From Prevotellaceae bacterium (GTDB lineage: Bacteria > Bacteroidota > Bacteroidia > Bacteroidales > Bacteroidaceae), in the NCBI GenBank assembly GCA_031262085.1, contig JAISIN010000087.1, forward strand, positions 1-49,418: DNA of 49,418 bases. Reading direction: 5' to 3'. Positions within the stretch are counted from its first letter, which is position 1; every line of letters starts with the position of its first letter. The notes beneath the pieces were generated by a model that made no database searches, was not told the DNA's origin, and saw only the letters and a list, made by a program, of their open reading frames with translations. Below are positions 24,422 to 33,521 of this stretch, in pieces. The position numbers and the translations under genes were made by a program.

Positions 24422-25278
24422 GACTTACCTACTTTCATTCGTTTAAAGGCATCGATGTACGAGCCGGGGGTGACGTTGATAATCTCTTTGTGGAGTGCCT
24501 GCGAATAGGCTTCGAGCACGAAGTACGACTTGAACGCCACATACATGTGATACAGAATGGTGTAAAGGCGTGCGCTATGCAGATTCTCTTGCGATACCGT
24601 TTCCGCCTTGGAGTGGTCGCGGTCGTAGAAGTGTCGTTGATGCATCAGCACCACGTTATCGTCGGTCACACTAATTTCGGGCAACCACGAGTGGTCGGCA
24701 CCTGCCAGATATATCTTCCTGAACGGTAGCCGCAAGCCCACGGCGATGGCAGGTATCAACACATTGTGCGGACGCGGCACGCCCCATCCGCGCCGGAAGA
24801 GGGCGTTGCAGAACCACTGAAAGCCTTCGATGGGCGTGGTGTTATATATATATATATGTATATGCCGATTGCTTGCCAGCAGAGGTTGCCACAACCGATT
24901 CTTCAGGGCGCGGGCAGGGATGAAGAGATTCATCTCCCACATGGTCTTCTCTGCCAGGGTTTGGAAAAGCTGTACCCGCTTCTCCGGAACGATCCAGAAA
25001 AGCGGGTCGGCAATGAGGTAAAGCTCGGGGCGTAGCTGCTCGAACATGGGCGAGGTGACGCAGAAGTTGACTGCCAGTAGGGTTTTGCCGCGCACAAAGT
25101 CGGCTGCTTCGGTTACGGTACGGCTGAGCGACGGACCGTTTGCCAATATCAGCAGCTCGTCGCGATGGTCGAACGAGACAGGCAACGCTGTGCACCACCG
25201 CGACTGCAGCACAATTTTGACCAGGCTCAGCAAACTTTGCCACAGATTTCCCAGCAGGTTGATTGCGTGTTCTCCCAT
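24418..25278 (-). CDS. DUF115/MptE-like protein, possible nonulosonic-acid transferase
   Basis: 286 residues. The motif ELLILANGPSLS is the hallmark of DUF115, shared by MptE pterin kinases and the Maf/PseE proteins that attach nonulosonic acids to flagellin. GVPRPHNVLIPAIAVGLRLPFRKIYLAGADHSW is a second typical region. In a cluster with NeuB and SpsF, a glycosyltransferase role is more likely than pterin metabolism. There is no obvious membrane helix apart from a hydrophobic N-terminus (INLLGNLWQSLLSLVKIVL). It starts 13 bp after asd ends and overlaps spsF, so all are in one operon. Confidence 0.7.
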   Translation of the reverse strand: MGEHAINLLGNLWQSLLSLVKIVLQSRWCTALPVSFDHRDELLILANGPSLSRTVTEAADFVRGKTLLAVNFCVTSPMFEQLRPELYLIADPLFWIVPEKRVQLFQTLAEKTMWEMNLFIPARALKNRLWQPLLASNRHIHIYIYNTTPIEGFQWFCNALFRRGWGVPRPHNVLIPAIAVGLRLPFRKIYLAGADHSWLPEISVTDDNVVLMHQRHFYDRDHSKAETVSQENLHSARLYTILYHMYVAFKSYFVLEAYSQALHKEIINVTPGSYIDAFKRMKVGKS

Positions 25279-25291
25279 CGGTCAGGAGATT

Positions 25292-26299
25292 TCAAAGAGC
25301 GTTCTCTTTCACCAGATACTCGGCAATCTGCACGGCGTTTAGTGCGGCGCCTTTCTTGATCTGATCACCCACCACCCAGAAGGTCAGTCCGTAATCGTCG
25401 CTAAGGTCTTTGCGAATGCGACCTACATACACCGGATCTTTGCCTGCAAGGAAGAGCGGCATGGGATACTCTTTTCGGGCTGGATTGTCCATCAACACCA
25501 ATCCTTCGGCTTTGGCAAAGGCTTCGCGTGCCTCTTCCACGCCAACAGGGCGTTCGGTCTCAATCCAGATGCTTTCGGAGTGCGAACGCAGAGCGGGTAC
25601 ACGCACGCAGGTGGCGCTCACCTTGACGTCGGAGTGCATAATCTTGCGTGTCTCGTTGAACATCTTCATCTCCTCCTTGGTGTATCCGTTGTCGGTAAAG
25701 ACATCGACCTGCGGAATGAGGTTGTATGCCAACTGGTAAGCAAACTTCTCTACCGTGACCGGCTCGTCGGCAATGATTTGTCGGTACTGTTCATGTAGCT
25801 CGTCCATGGCTGCGGCGCCGGCACCGCTGGCTGCTTGATAGGTCGCTACGTGCACCGTCTTGATGTGCGACAATTGTTCGATGGCTTTGAGCGCCACTAC
25901 CATCAGGATGGTGGTGCAGTTGGGGTTGGCAATGATGCCGCGCGGACGCGTCAGTGCATCGGTGGGATTGACCTCGGGGACTACCAACGGAACATCGACA
26001 TCCATGCGGAATGCACTGGAGTTATCAATCATCACGGCTCCGTATCGGGTGATGGTTTCGGCAAACTCTTTAGAGGTACCTGCGCCTGCGGAAGTGAAAG
26101 CGATGTCTACCCCTTTGAAGTCGTCGTTGTGTTGCAAGCGTTTGACTATAACCTGTTTACCACCAAACATATAAGCGCGTCCTTCACTACGTTCAGACCC
26201 GAACAATACTAACTCGTCCAGCGGAAAATTTCGTTCCTCGAGCACACGCAGGAACTCTTGTCCTACGGCTCCGCTTGCTCCGACAATGGCTACTTTCAT
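25292..26299 (-). CDS. asd: aspartate-semialdehyde dehydrogenase
   Basis: 335 residues, normal length. The NADP-binding loop is [11 protein letters not shown], and the catalytic cysteine is C128 in NPNCTT. The enzyme reduces aspartyl phosphate to aspartate semialdehyde for lysine, diaminopimelate, threonine and methionine synthesis in the cytoplasm. It is the first gene of the minus-strand operon that continues into the glycan genes, so precursor supply for cell wall and surface sugars may be co-expressed. A -7 box TAATTTTG (26333-26340) lies 34 nt upstream. Confidence 0.95.
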   Translation of the reverse strand: MKVAIVGASGAVGQEFLRVLEERNFPLDELVLFGSERSEGRAYMFGGKQVIVKRLQHNDDFKGVDIAFTSAGAGTSKEFAETITRYGAVMIDNSSAFRMDVDVPLVVPEVNPTDALTRPRGIIANPNCTTILMVVALKAIEQLSHIKTVHVATYQAASGAGAAAMDELHEQYRQIIADEPVTVEKFAYQLAYNLIPQVDVFTDNGYTKEEMKMFNETRKIMHSDVKVSATCVRVPALRSHSESIWIETERPVGVEEAREAFAKAEGLVLMDNPARKEYPMPLFLAGKDPVYVGRIRKDLSDDYGLTFWVVGDQIKKGAALNAVQIAEYLVKENAL

Positions 26300-26332
26300 T
26301 TGTTACTTGTATTTAGTTATTAAAATCGGGTG

Positions 26333-26340
26333 CAAAATTA
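26333..26340 (-). promoter_or_regulatory. -7 box for the asd operon
   Basis: The minus strand reads TAATTTTG, fitting TAnnTTTG, 34 nt before the asd start. It is the only clear promoter before the six-gene minus-strand set ending at kdsC. Confidence 0.6.
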
Positions 26341-26419
26341 GGGAAATTGCAGCACCCCTGTACATAGTTTCAAAACTTTTTCGTTATTTCGCGATACGAA
26401 ACCCCTAATAAGCAACGTT

Positions 26420-28552
26420 ATGAACTGGCTCACGCATACATTTCAGCTACCAATTACCGATCCTACATGGATATTCCTCCTTGTACTCCTGATCATACTG
26501 TTCGCTCCCATGCTGCTGAACAAGCTGCGCATTCCGCACATCATCGGCATGATTCTCGCCGGCGTGCTCATTGGCGAGCACGGATTCAATGTGCTTTCAC
26601 GCGATACCAGCTTCGAGCTGTTCGGCAAAGTAGGACTCTACTATATTATGTTCCTCGCCGGCTTGGAGATGGACATGGGCGACCTCAAGAAGAACCGTGC
26701 CAAGGTGGGTGTGCTGGGTGTGCTCACCTTTCTGATGCCGATGGCGCTGGGATTACTCACCAATATGTCGGTACTGAAGTACGGCTTCCTCACGTCGGTA
26801 CTACTGGCAAGTATGTACGCGTCGCACACACTGGTGGCTTATCCGATCGTCATCAGGTATGGTGTGTCGCGACAGCGCAGCGTCAGCATTGCGGTGGGCA
26901 GTACGGCTGTGACCGACACCCTGACGCTGCTGGTGCTTGCCGTGGTGAGCGGACTGTTCAAGGGCGAAGCCGGTAACCTGTTCTGGCTGTGGCTCTTAGT
27001 CAAGGTGATGATACTCGGCGGGCTGATTATATTTTTCTTCCCCCGCATCGGACGGTGGTTCTTTCGCCGCTACGACGACAATGTGATGCAGTTCATCTTT
27101 GTGCTCGTCATGGTCTTTCTGGGTGCCGGACTGATGGAGCTGGTGGGCATGGAGGGTATCTTGGGCGCTTTCCTTGCCGGATTGGTGCTGAACCGTCTCA
27201 TTCCGCACGTCTCCCCGCTGATGAACCACTTGGAGTTTGTGGGCAACGCGCTTTTCATTCCCTACTTCCTGATTGGGGTGGGGATGCTGATCAACGTGCG
27301 CGTCATTGTTGGTCCGGGCGATGCCCTGAAAGTGGCAGGGGTGATGATTGCCGTAGCGCTGATAAGCAAATGGCTTGCCGTGTGGATTGTACAGAAGATG
27401 TACAAAATGGGCGCCCTCGAACGCCGTCTGATGTACGGGCTGAGCACAGCCCGCGCCGCTGCGACGCTGGCTGCCGTGCTGGTGGGATACCGCATCATCC
27501 TGCCCGACGGGTCGCATCTGCTCAACGAAGATGTGCTCAACGGTACGGTGCTGCTCATCTTGGTGACATGCATTGTCAGCTCGTTAGTGACCGAACAGGC
27601 TGCCCGCAAACTGGCTATGCTCGAAGCGCAACCCGAAAAGGTGAAGCCCGCCACACAAGCCCAACGCATTCTCATCCCCGTTGCCAACCCCGATACCCTT
27701 GAAGACCTGATGAATCTGGCGCTATTAGTGCGCGACCCCAAGCAGAAAGATAATTTGCTGGCTCTAAGCGTCATCAACGATAATAACAGCTCGGATACCG
27801 CAGAGGCGAGCGGCAGACGGGCTTTGGTACGGGCTGCCAAGATTACCGCTTCTGCCGACGTCAAACTGAAGCAGGTCAGCCGCTACGATCTGAATATTGC
27901 TTCGGGTATCATACATACTGCCCACGAAAACGACGTAACCGATGTCATTATCGGTTTGCACCGAAAGTCGAACATTGTCGACTCCTTCTTCGGGATGCTG
28001 GCAGAAAATCTACTGAAGGGATTGCACCGACAGGTCATGATCGCCAAGTTCGTAATGCCCATCAATACCATCCGGCGCATCAACATCGCCGTGCCTCCCA
28101 AAGCCGAGTACGAAATGGGATTTGCTAAATGGATAGGACACTTCTGCCGGATAGCTGCCACATTGGGATGTCGCGTGCATTTCTTTGCCAATAGCGATAC
28201 CACTCCGTTGCTCAAAATGGTGGTGAAGAAACGGTATGCGCAGACACAGACCGACTTCTCTCTGCTCGACGACTGGGACGACCTGCACATGCTTACCGGC
28301 AAGGTGAACTTCGACCATCTGCTGGTCGTTATCTCTGCCCGACGCGGCTCTATCTCTTACAATGCTTCATTCGAGAAACTACCGTCTCAGATTAACAAAT
28401 ACTTTGCCAACAATAGCATGATTGTGCTCTATCCCGACGACTTGAGCGAGGAACATGAGCTGGTGTCATTCTCCAACGCACTCGGCGTAGACGATGTGCC
28501 GCACTACGAGCTGGTAGGACGATGGATAACCCGACAACTGAAAAAAGAGTGA
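26420..28552 (+). CDS. CPA2-type cation:proton antiporter with cytosolic USP-like tail
   Basis: 710 residues. The first 400 or so hold about 12-13 membrane helices of the Na+/H+ exchanger fold (LNKLRIPHIIGMILAGVLIG, GLYYIMFLAGLEMD, LEFVGNALFIPYFLIGVGML). The C-terminal 300 are soluble and resemble paired universal-stress-protein domains (ILIPVANPDTLEDLM, then GLHRKSNIVDSFFG). The family exchanges monovalent cations for protons at the inner membrane. The soluble tail probably binds a nucleotide. The gene is divergent from asd. tcdA starts 5 bp after its stop and is probably co-transcribed. Confidence 0.85.
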   Translation: MNWLTHTFQLPITDPTWIFLLVLLIILFAPMLLNKLRIPHIIGMILAGVLIGEHGFNVLSRDTSFELFGKVGLYYIMFLAGLEMDMGDLKKNRAKVGVLGVLTFLMPMALGLLTNMSVLKYGFLTSVLLASMYASHTLVAYPIVIRYGVSRQRSVSIAVGSTAVTDTLTLLVLAVVSGLFKGEAGNLFWLWLLVKVMILGGLIIFFFPRIGRWFFRRYDDNVMQFIFVLVMVFLGAGLMELVGMEGILGAFLAGLVLNRLIPHVSPLMNHLEFVGNALFIPYFLIGVGMLINVRVIVGPGDALKVAGVMIAVALISKWLAVWIVQKMYKMGALERRLMYGLSTARAAATLAAVLVGYRIILPDGSHLLNEDVLNGTVLLILVTCIVSSLVTEQAARKLAMLEAQPEKVKPATQAQRILIPVANPDTLEDLMNLALLVRDPKQKDNLLALSVINDNNSSDTAEASGRRALVRAAKITASADVKLKQVSRYDLNIASGIIHTAHENDVTDVIIGLHRKSNIVDSFFGMLAENLLKGLHRQVMIAKFVMPINTIRRINIAVPPKAEYEMGFAKWIGHFCRIAATLGCRVHFFANSDTTPLLKMVVKKRYAQTQTDFSLLDDWDDLHMLTGKVNFDHLLVVISARRGSISYNASFEKLPSQINKYFANNSMIVLYPDDLSEEHELVSFSNALGVDDVPHYELVGRWITRQLKKE

Positions 28553-28557
28553 ATCTG

Positions 28558-29268
28558 ATGGAACCTTGGCAACAACGTACCGAACAGCTGTTCGGTGAAG
28601 AGAAAATGACACGCCTGCAACAGGCGCATGTATTGGTGGTGGGCGTAGGCGGCGTAGGCGCCTACGCCGCAGAGATGCTCTGTCGTGTCGGCGTAGGGCA
28701 TCTTACGCTGGTGGATGCCGACACCGTGCAGCCCTCCAACATCAACCGCCAGTTGCCTGCACTACACTCCACCATCGGGCAACCCAAGGTAGATGTGCTG
28801 GCAGCCCGCTTCCGCGACATCAATCCGGCAGTCGAACTGACTATCTGTCCCGTCTATCTGAAAGACGACAACATCCCCGCGCTGCTCGATGCCGCACCCT
28901 ACGACTTCATTGTCGACGCCATCGATACCATTGCCCCTAAATGTCATCTCATCGCCGAGGCATTGCGCCGTAAGTTGCACATCGTCTCCAGCATGGGCGC
29001 CGGCGCCAAGAGCGACATCACCCAAGTACGCTTTGCCGACATTGGCGATACCTATCATTGCGGGCTGAGCAAAGCCGTGCGTAAGCAACTGCAAAAGATG
29101 GGTGTTCGACGCAAACTGCCTGTCGTATTCAGCACTGAACAAGCCAACCCCGACGCCATCGTGACTACCGACAACGAACGGAATAAGAAATCGACCTGCG
29201 GAACGGTGAGCTATATGCCTGCCGTGTTCGGATGCTACCTGGCAGAATATGTGGTGAGGAGGTTGTAA
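28558..29268 (+). CDS. tcdA: tRNA threonylcarbamoyladenosine dehydratase (ThiF/MoeB fold)
   Basis: 236 residues. The nucleotide loop is GVGGVGAYAAEML, followed by LVDADTVQPSNINRQL and DAIDTIAPK, all typical of the E1-like TcdA family. TCGTVSYMPAVFG near the C-terminus holds the conserved cysteine region. TcdA dehydrates t6A at position 37 of ANN-decoding tRNAs to the cyclic form. I use the ATG at 28558, which sits 5 bp after the antiporter stop and just before the conserved PWQQRTEQLFG. An ATG at 28522 would overlap the antiporter and adds 12 unconserved residues. Confidence 0.88.
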   Translation: MEPWQQRTEQLFGEEKMTRLQQAHVLVVGVGGVGAYAAEMLCRVGVGHLTLVDADTVQPSNINRQLPALHSTIGQPKVDVLAARFRDINPAVELTICPVYLKDDNIPALLDAAPYDFIVDAIDTIAPKCHLIAEALRRKLHIVSSMGAGAKSDITQVRFADIGDTYHCGLSKAVRKQLQKMGVRRKLPVVFSTEQANPDAIVTTDNERNKKSTCGTVSYMPAVFGCYLAEYVVRRL

Positions 29269-29340
29269 AAACCGGATGACCGCCGACCTTAATAAATCGT
29301 AAGAAGAAAGAAGAAGCGGAAAAGAATCATTTTTAATCAT

Positions 29341-29348
29341 TATATTTG
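29341..29348 (+). promoter_or_regulatory. -7 box for the DUF2723 gene
   Basis: TATATTTG matches TAnnTTTG. It leaves an untranslated leader of roughly 85 nt, longer than for other genes in the window. Confidence 0.55.
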
Positions 29349-29440
29349 CGCCCACTTGTGATTATTCGGTCGTAATAAGCCCGATAGACCATAGCTTAGC
29401 ATACAATAAAGCGTTAAATATTATCACGTAATCCGTTCGA

Positions 29441-32400
29441 ATGAAACAGTACAAAACCCTCAACAATCTTACAGGCTGGATTGTATTCCTCATTGCAGCC
29501 GCCGTTTATTGCCTCACCATTGAACCCACAGCCAGCTTTTGGGACTGTCCGGAGTTCACCACTACCGGTTACAAATTAGAAGTGGGACACCCCCCCGGGG
29601 CGCCGTTCTTTATGCTGATGGCGAATCTCTTCTCGCAATTTGCATCCGATACGACCACCGTAGCCAAAATGGTGAACTACATGAGCGCCTTGATGAGCGG
29701 CGCCTGTATTCTGTTTCTCTTCTGGACGATTACCCATTTGGTACGTAAATTAGTCTTTACCGACGAGAACCACATCACTGCCTCCCAAATACTGATAGTG
29801 CTGGGTAGTGGAGCGGTCGGCGCCTTGGTGTATACCTTTAGCGACACGTTTTGGTTCAGTGCGGTAGAGAGCGAAGTATATGCCTTCTCTTCTCTCTTCA
29901 CGGCAGTGGTCTTTTGGCTGATACTGAAGTGGGAAGATGTAGCCGACGAGCCACATTCCGATCGCTGGCTCATTCTGATAGCCTACCTTACCGGTTTAAG
30001 CATCGGCGTGCACTTGCTCAATCTGCTCTGCTTACCGGCTATCGTGTTGGTGTACTATTATAAGAAGGTACCCCATGCCAATGCCAAGGGTTCATTGCTG
30101 GCGTTGCTGGGATCGGCAGTACTGGTTGCCGTGGTGTTGTATGGCATCGTGCCGGGCATTGTGAAGGTAGGCGGCTGGTTCGAACTGCTGTTTGTCAACC
30201 AACTTAGCATGCCGTTCAATAGCGGCGTGGTGGTATACGTCGTGATACTGGCAGCTTCGCTCATCTGGGGTGTGTACGAAAGCTATACGGAAAAGCACAA
30301 ATGGTGCATGACAATCTCGTTTGTCGTAACAATCGCTTTGCTGGGCATTCCCTTTTACGGGCATGGCACCTCCTCCATCGTGTGGGGGGGTATCGTGATA
30401 GCTGCGTTGCTGTTCTATCTCAGCCCGAAAACGCAGGCACGGTTCAAAGAGAGTTTCTGGGGGGTATCTGCGCGCACCCTGAACACCGGGCTGCTTTGCA
30501 CCATGCTGATTGTAATGGGCTACTCGTCGTATGCACTGATCATGATACGCTCGTCTGCCAATACGCCGATGGATCAGAACTCTCCCGAAGACATCTTCAC
30601 ACTGGGCGAATATCTGGGACGTGAGCAATACGGCACCCGCCCGCTCTTCTACGGACAGGCATTCTCGTCGAAGATAGCGATCGATATAGACGGTAACTAC
30701 TGCAAGTACCGCATCGGGAGTGAAGACACCAAATATATCCGTAAGGAGAAAGCAACTCCCGACGAAAAAGACAGCTACATCGAAATACCCGGACGAATAG
30801 AATATACCTACGCACAGAATATGTTCTTCCCCCGTATGTACGAGCCGAAGTATGCCAACGAATACCGCCTTTGGACAAACATGAAAGGCTACGACGTACC
30901 GTTCGACGACTGCGGTCACATGATTACCGTCAACATGCCTACACAATGGGAGAACATCAAATTCTTCTTCCAGTATCAGGTGAATTGGATGTACTGGCGC
31001 TACTTCATGTGGAACTTTGTAGGTCGACAAAACGACATTCAGGGAAACGGCGAGGTGGAGCACGGCAACTGGATTACCGGCATCTCCTTCATCGACAAAT
31101 GGCTGGTAGGAGACCAAACCCTGTTGCCAACCGATCTGAAGGAGAACAAAGGACACAATGTATTCTACGGTCTCCCCTTCCTGCTGGGTGTCATAGGTTT
31201 GCTGTGGCAGCTCTTCCGTACCCGAACAGGCACCCGTCGTATCGGTTACGAAGCGGTGACGTATGAAGATCAGATAGGAGCCAAACAGTTCTGGGTAGTC
31301 TTCTTCCTCTTCTTTATGACCGGACTTGCCATTGTGCTCTACCTGAACCAGACACCTAACCAGCCTCGCGAACGCGACTATGCTTATGCCGGCTCGTTTT
31401 ATGCCTTTGCTATCTGGATAGGCATGGGTGTGGCAGGTATTGTACAGTTGCTGAAACACTATGTCAAGATGAAAGAGATGCCGGCAGCAATCATCGCTAC
31501 GGTGGCTTGCTTATTAGTACCTTTACAGATGGTCGGTCAGACGTGGGACGACCACGACCGCAGCGGACGCTACGTATGCCGTGACTTCGGACAGAACTAC
31601 CTCATGTCGTTGCCCGAACAAGGAAACCCCGTCATCTTTACCAACGGCGATAATGATACCTTCCCCTTGTGGTATAATCAGGAAACCGAAGGATTCCGTA
31701 CCGATGCCCGTACCTGTAACCTGAGCTATCTGCAGACCGACTGGTACATCGACCAGATGAGGCGTCCGGCTTACGACTCTCCCTCACTGCCCATCTCATG
31801 GGACCGCATGGATTATGTGGAAGGGACCAACGACTATGTACGTGTGCAGCCCGAATTGAAGAAACAGATTGACGAGATATACGCCAATGCCCGCAAACAA
31901 AGCCTGAACGGCAATCCCGAGGTGCTGGCAAATATAGAAAAGGAGTGGGGAGAGAATCCTTATGAGTTAAAGAATATTCTGAAATATTGGGTACGCGGTA
32001 AAAATAAGGAACTGAATGTGATCCCAACCGACAGCCTCGTTATCAAGGTCGACAAGGAAGCTGTGCGCCGCAGCGGCATGATGATACCGGGCGACAGCAT
32101 CCCCGACTATATGCACATCTCTCTGAAAGGAAAGGGCGCTCTCTACAAAAACGAGCTGATGATGCTCGAAATGCTGGCAGAAGCCAATTGGGAACGTCCG
32201 CTATACATGGCTATCAGCGTTGGCTCGGAGAATTATCTGGGCATGGATAACCATTTCATTCAGGAGGGACTGGCGTATCGTTTCACACCGTTCGACATCA
32301 AGGAAAATACGCGCGGAAACTACGTCATTGACACCGACAAGATGTACGATAATCTGATGCACAAGTTCAAATTCGGCGGCATCGACAAACCGGGTATTTA

Positions 32401-32866
32401 CTTAGACGAGAATGTCATGCGCATGTGTTACTCGCACCGCAACATCTTTGCCCAGCTGGCTACCCAACTGTTGAAAGAGAACAAGCCCGACAAGGCAAAA
32501 GCTGTGTTGGATTATGTCGAAAAGATGATTCCGGCAATAAACGTGCCCTATAATCTCCGTAACGGCGCCATGCAAATGTCGGAAACCTACTATAAGCTGG
32601 ACGACAAAGCTAACGCCGACCGCATTGCCATGGCTGTGGCAGATATGGCTGTGGAATATATCACTTGGTATCTCAGCTTGGACGACAACCGCTTCTTGGA
32701 TGCATGGTCGGGCATCATCGACTACTACCTGCCCATGCTCAATAGCATAGTGCGGCAGATGGAGACCTATCATTCCGACCAGGCAGCGCTCTACCACGAC
32801 AAGTTCCAGCAGTTGTACCAAATGTGTTTAGAGCGTGCTCAAGCCATGCGTAGCGCCATGCAGTAA
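29441..32866 (+). CDS. DUF2723 membrane protein (O-mannosyltransferase-like, TMEM260-related)
   Basis: 1141 residues. The N-terminal half has about 12 membrane helices and starts with the family motifs EPTASFWDCPEF and VGHPPGAPFFMLMANL. These resemble GT-C enzymes, in which an acidic residue in the first external loop is catalytic. A large soluble C-terminal part with helical repeats (about 880-1141) follows. The eukaryotic homologue TMEM260 transfers mannose to proteins, so a glycosyltransfer role in the envelope is reasonable but unproven in Bacteroidetes. The polysaccharide deacetylase gene starts 38 bp downstream. Confidence 0.85.
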   Translation: MKQYKTLNNLTGWIVFLIAAAVYCLTIEPTASFWDCPEFTTTGYKLEVGHPPGAPFFMLMANLFSQFASDTTTVAKMVNYMSALMSGACILFLFWTITHLVRKLVFTDENHITASQILIVLGSGAVGALVYTFSDTFWFSAVESEVYAFSSLFTAVVFWLILKWEDVADEPHSDRWLILIAYLTGLSIGVHLLNLLCLPAIVLVYYYKKVPHANAKGSLLALLGSAVLVAVVLYGIVPGIVKVGGWFELLFVNQLSMPFNSGVVVYVVILAASLIWGVYESYTEKHKWCMTISFVVTIALLGIPFYGHGTSSIVWGGIVIAALLFYLSPKTQARFKESFWGVSARTLNTGLLCTMLIVMGYSSYALIMIRSSANTPMDQNSPEDIFTLGEYLGREQYGTRPLFYGQAFSSKIAIDIDGNYCKYRIGSEDTKYIRKEKATPDEKDSYIEIPGRIEYTYAQNMFFPRMYEPKYANEYRLWTNMKGYDVPFDDCGHMITVNMPTQWENIKFFFQYQVNWMYWRYFMWNFVGRQNDIQGNGEVEHGNWITGISFIDKWLVGDQTLLPTDLKENKGHNVFYGLPFLLGVIGLLWQLFRTRTGTRRIGYEAVTYEDQIGAKQFWVVFFLFFMTGLAIVLYLNQTPNQPRERDYAYAGSFYAFAIWIGMGVAGIVQLLKHYVKMKEMPAAIIATVACLLVPLQMVGQTWDDHDRSGRYVCRDFGQNYLMSLPEQGNPVIFTNGDNDTFPLWYNQETEGFRTDARTCNLSYLQTDWYIDQMRRPAYDSPSLPISWDRMDYVEGTNDYVRVQPELKKQIDEIYANARKQSLNGNPEVLANIEKEWGENPYELKNILKYWVRGKNKELNVIPTDSLVIKVDKEAVRRSGMMIPGDSIPDYMHISLKGKGALYKNELMMLEMLAEANWERPLYMAISVGSENYLGMDNHFIQEGLAYRFTPFDIKENTRGNYVIDTDKMYDNLMHKFKFGGIDKPGIYLDENVMRMCYSHRNIFAQLATQLLKENKPDKAKAVLDYVEKMIPAINVPYNLRNGAMQMSETYYKLDDKANADRIAMAVADMAVEYITWYLSLDDNRFLDAWSGIIDYYLPMLNSIVRQMETYHSDQAALYHDKFQQLYQMCLERAQAMRSAMQ

Positions 32867-32904
32867 TCTGTTAGTATAGACTTTTACAACCACAACGCCG
32901 GTAT

Positions 32905-33519
32905 ATGTTTATTGAGCAACCCCCTGAGTTTGTGCGCAAGCTCTACCCCGCCGCCCTTTGGCGGATGAACCCCGACGAACGGGCCATCTATCTGACCTTC
33001 GACGACGGTCCTATCCCCGAAGTGACGCCGTGGGTATTGGAGTTGCTCAATAAACACGGCGTAAAAGCCACCTTCTTCATGGTGGGCGACAATATTCGCA
33101 AGTATCCCGATATCTTCCGGCAGGTGATAGAGCGCGGGCATCGCATCGGCAACCATACCTATAACCATATTCGCGGCTTCGAATATGGGTCGGGCGACTA
33201 TTTGGACAATGCCGACAAAGCCAACGAGCTGATGAAGAGCCATCTTTTCCGCCCGCCGCACGGACACATGCGATGGGCACAATATTTTGTGCTGAAGCGT
33301 ACGTACACCATTGTGATGTGGGATGTCGTGACACGCGATTATAGCGATAAGCTACGGGGACCACAAGTATTGGCGAATGTGATGCGTTATACGCGCAACG
33401 GCTCTATCATTACCTTTCACGATTCGCGAAAATCGTGGGATACGGGCAATCTGCAGTATGCCTTGCCACGTGCACTCGACTTTTTACAAGAGGAGGGCTA
33501 TGAATTCAGATTGCTGTGA
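32905..33519 (+). CDS. NodB-type polysaccharide deacetylase
   Basis: 204 residues, a bare NodB domain. Motif 1 TFDDGP is at 31-36, with metal-binding histidines H84 and H88 in HTYNH, motif 3 RPPHG, motif 4 near MWDVVTRDY and motif 5 ITFHDS. All catalytic motifs are intact. No clear signal peptide is seen, though LYPAALWR follows a short N-terminus. It could remove N-acetyl groups from peptidoglycan or another glycan. It is probably co-transcribed with the upstream DUF2723 gene. Its stop is 2 bp from the stop of convergent xerD, with no room for a separate terminator. Confidence 0.9.
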   Translation: MFIEQPPEFVRKLYPAALWRMNPDERAIYLTFDDGPIPEVTPWVLELLNKHGVKATFFMVGDNIRKYPDIFRQVIERGHRIGNHTYNHIRGFEYGSGDYLDNADKANELMKSHLFRPPHGHMRWAQYFVLKRTYTIVMWDVVTRDYSDKLRGPQVLANVMRYTRNGSIITFHDSRKSWDTGNLQYALPRALDFLQEEGYEFRLL

Positions 33520-33521
33520 TT

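Noticed and set aside
30092..31459. A 455-residue minus-strand frame inside the DUF2723 gene
   Set aside because: It is rich in H, R, C and Q in a way typical of antisense frames, and the plus-strand gene has all family motifs.
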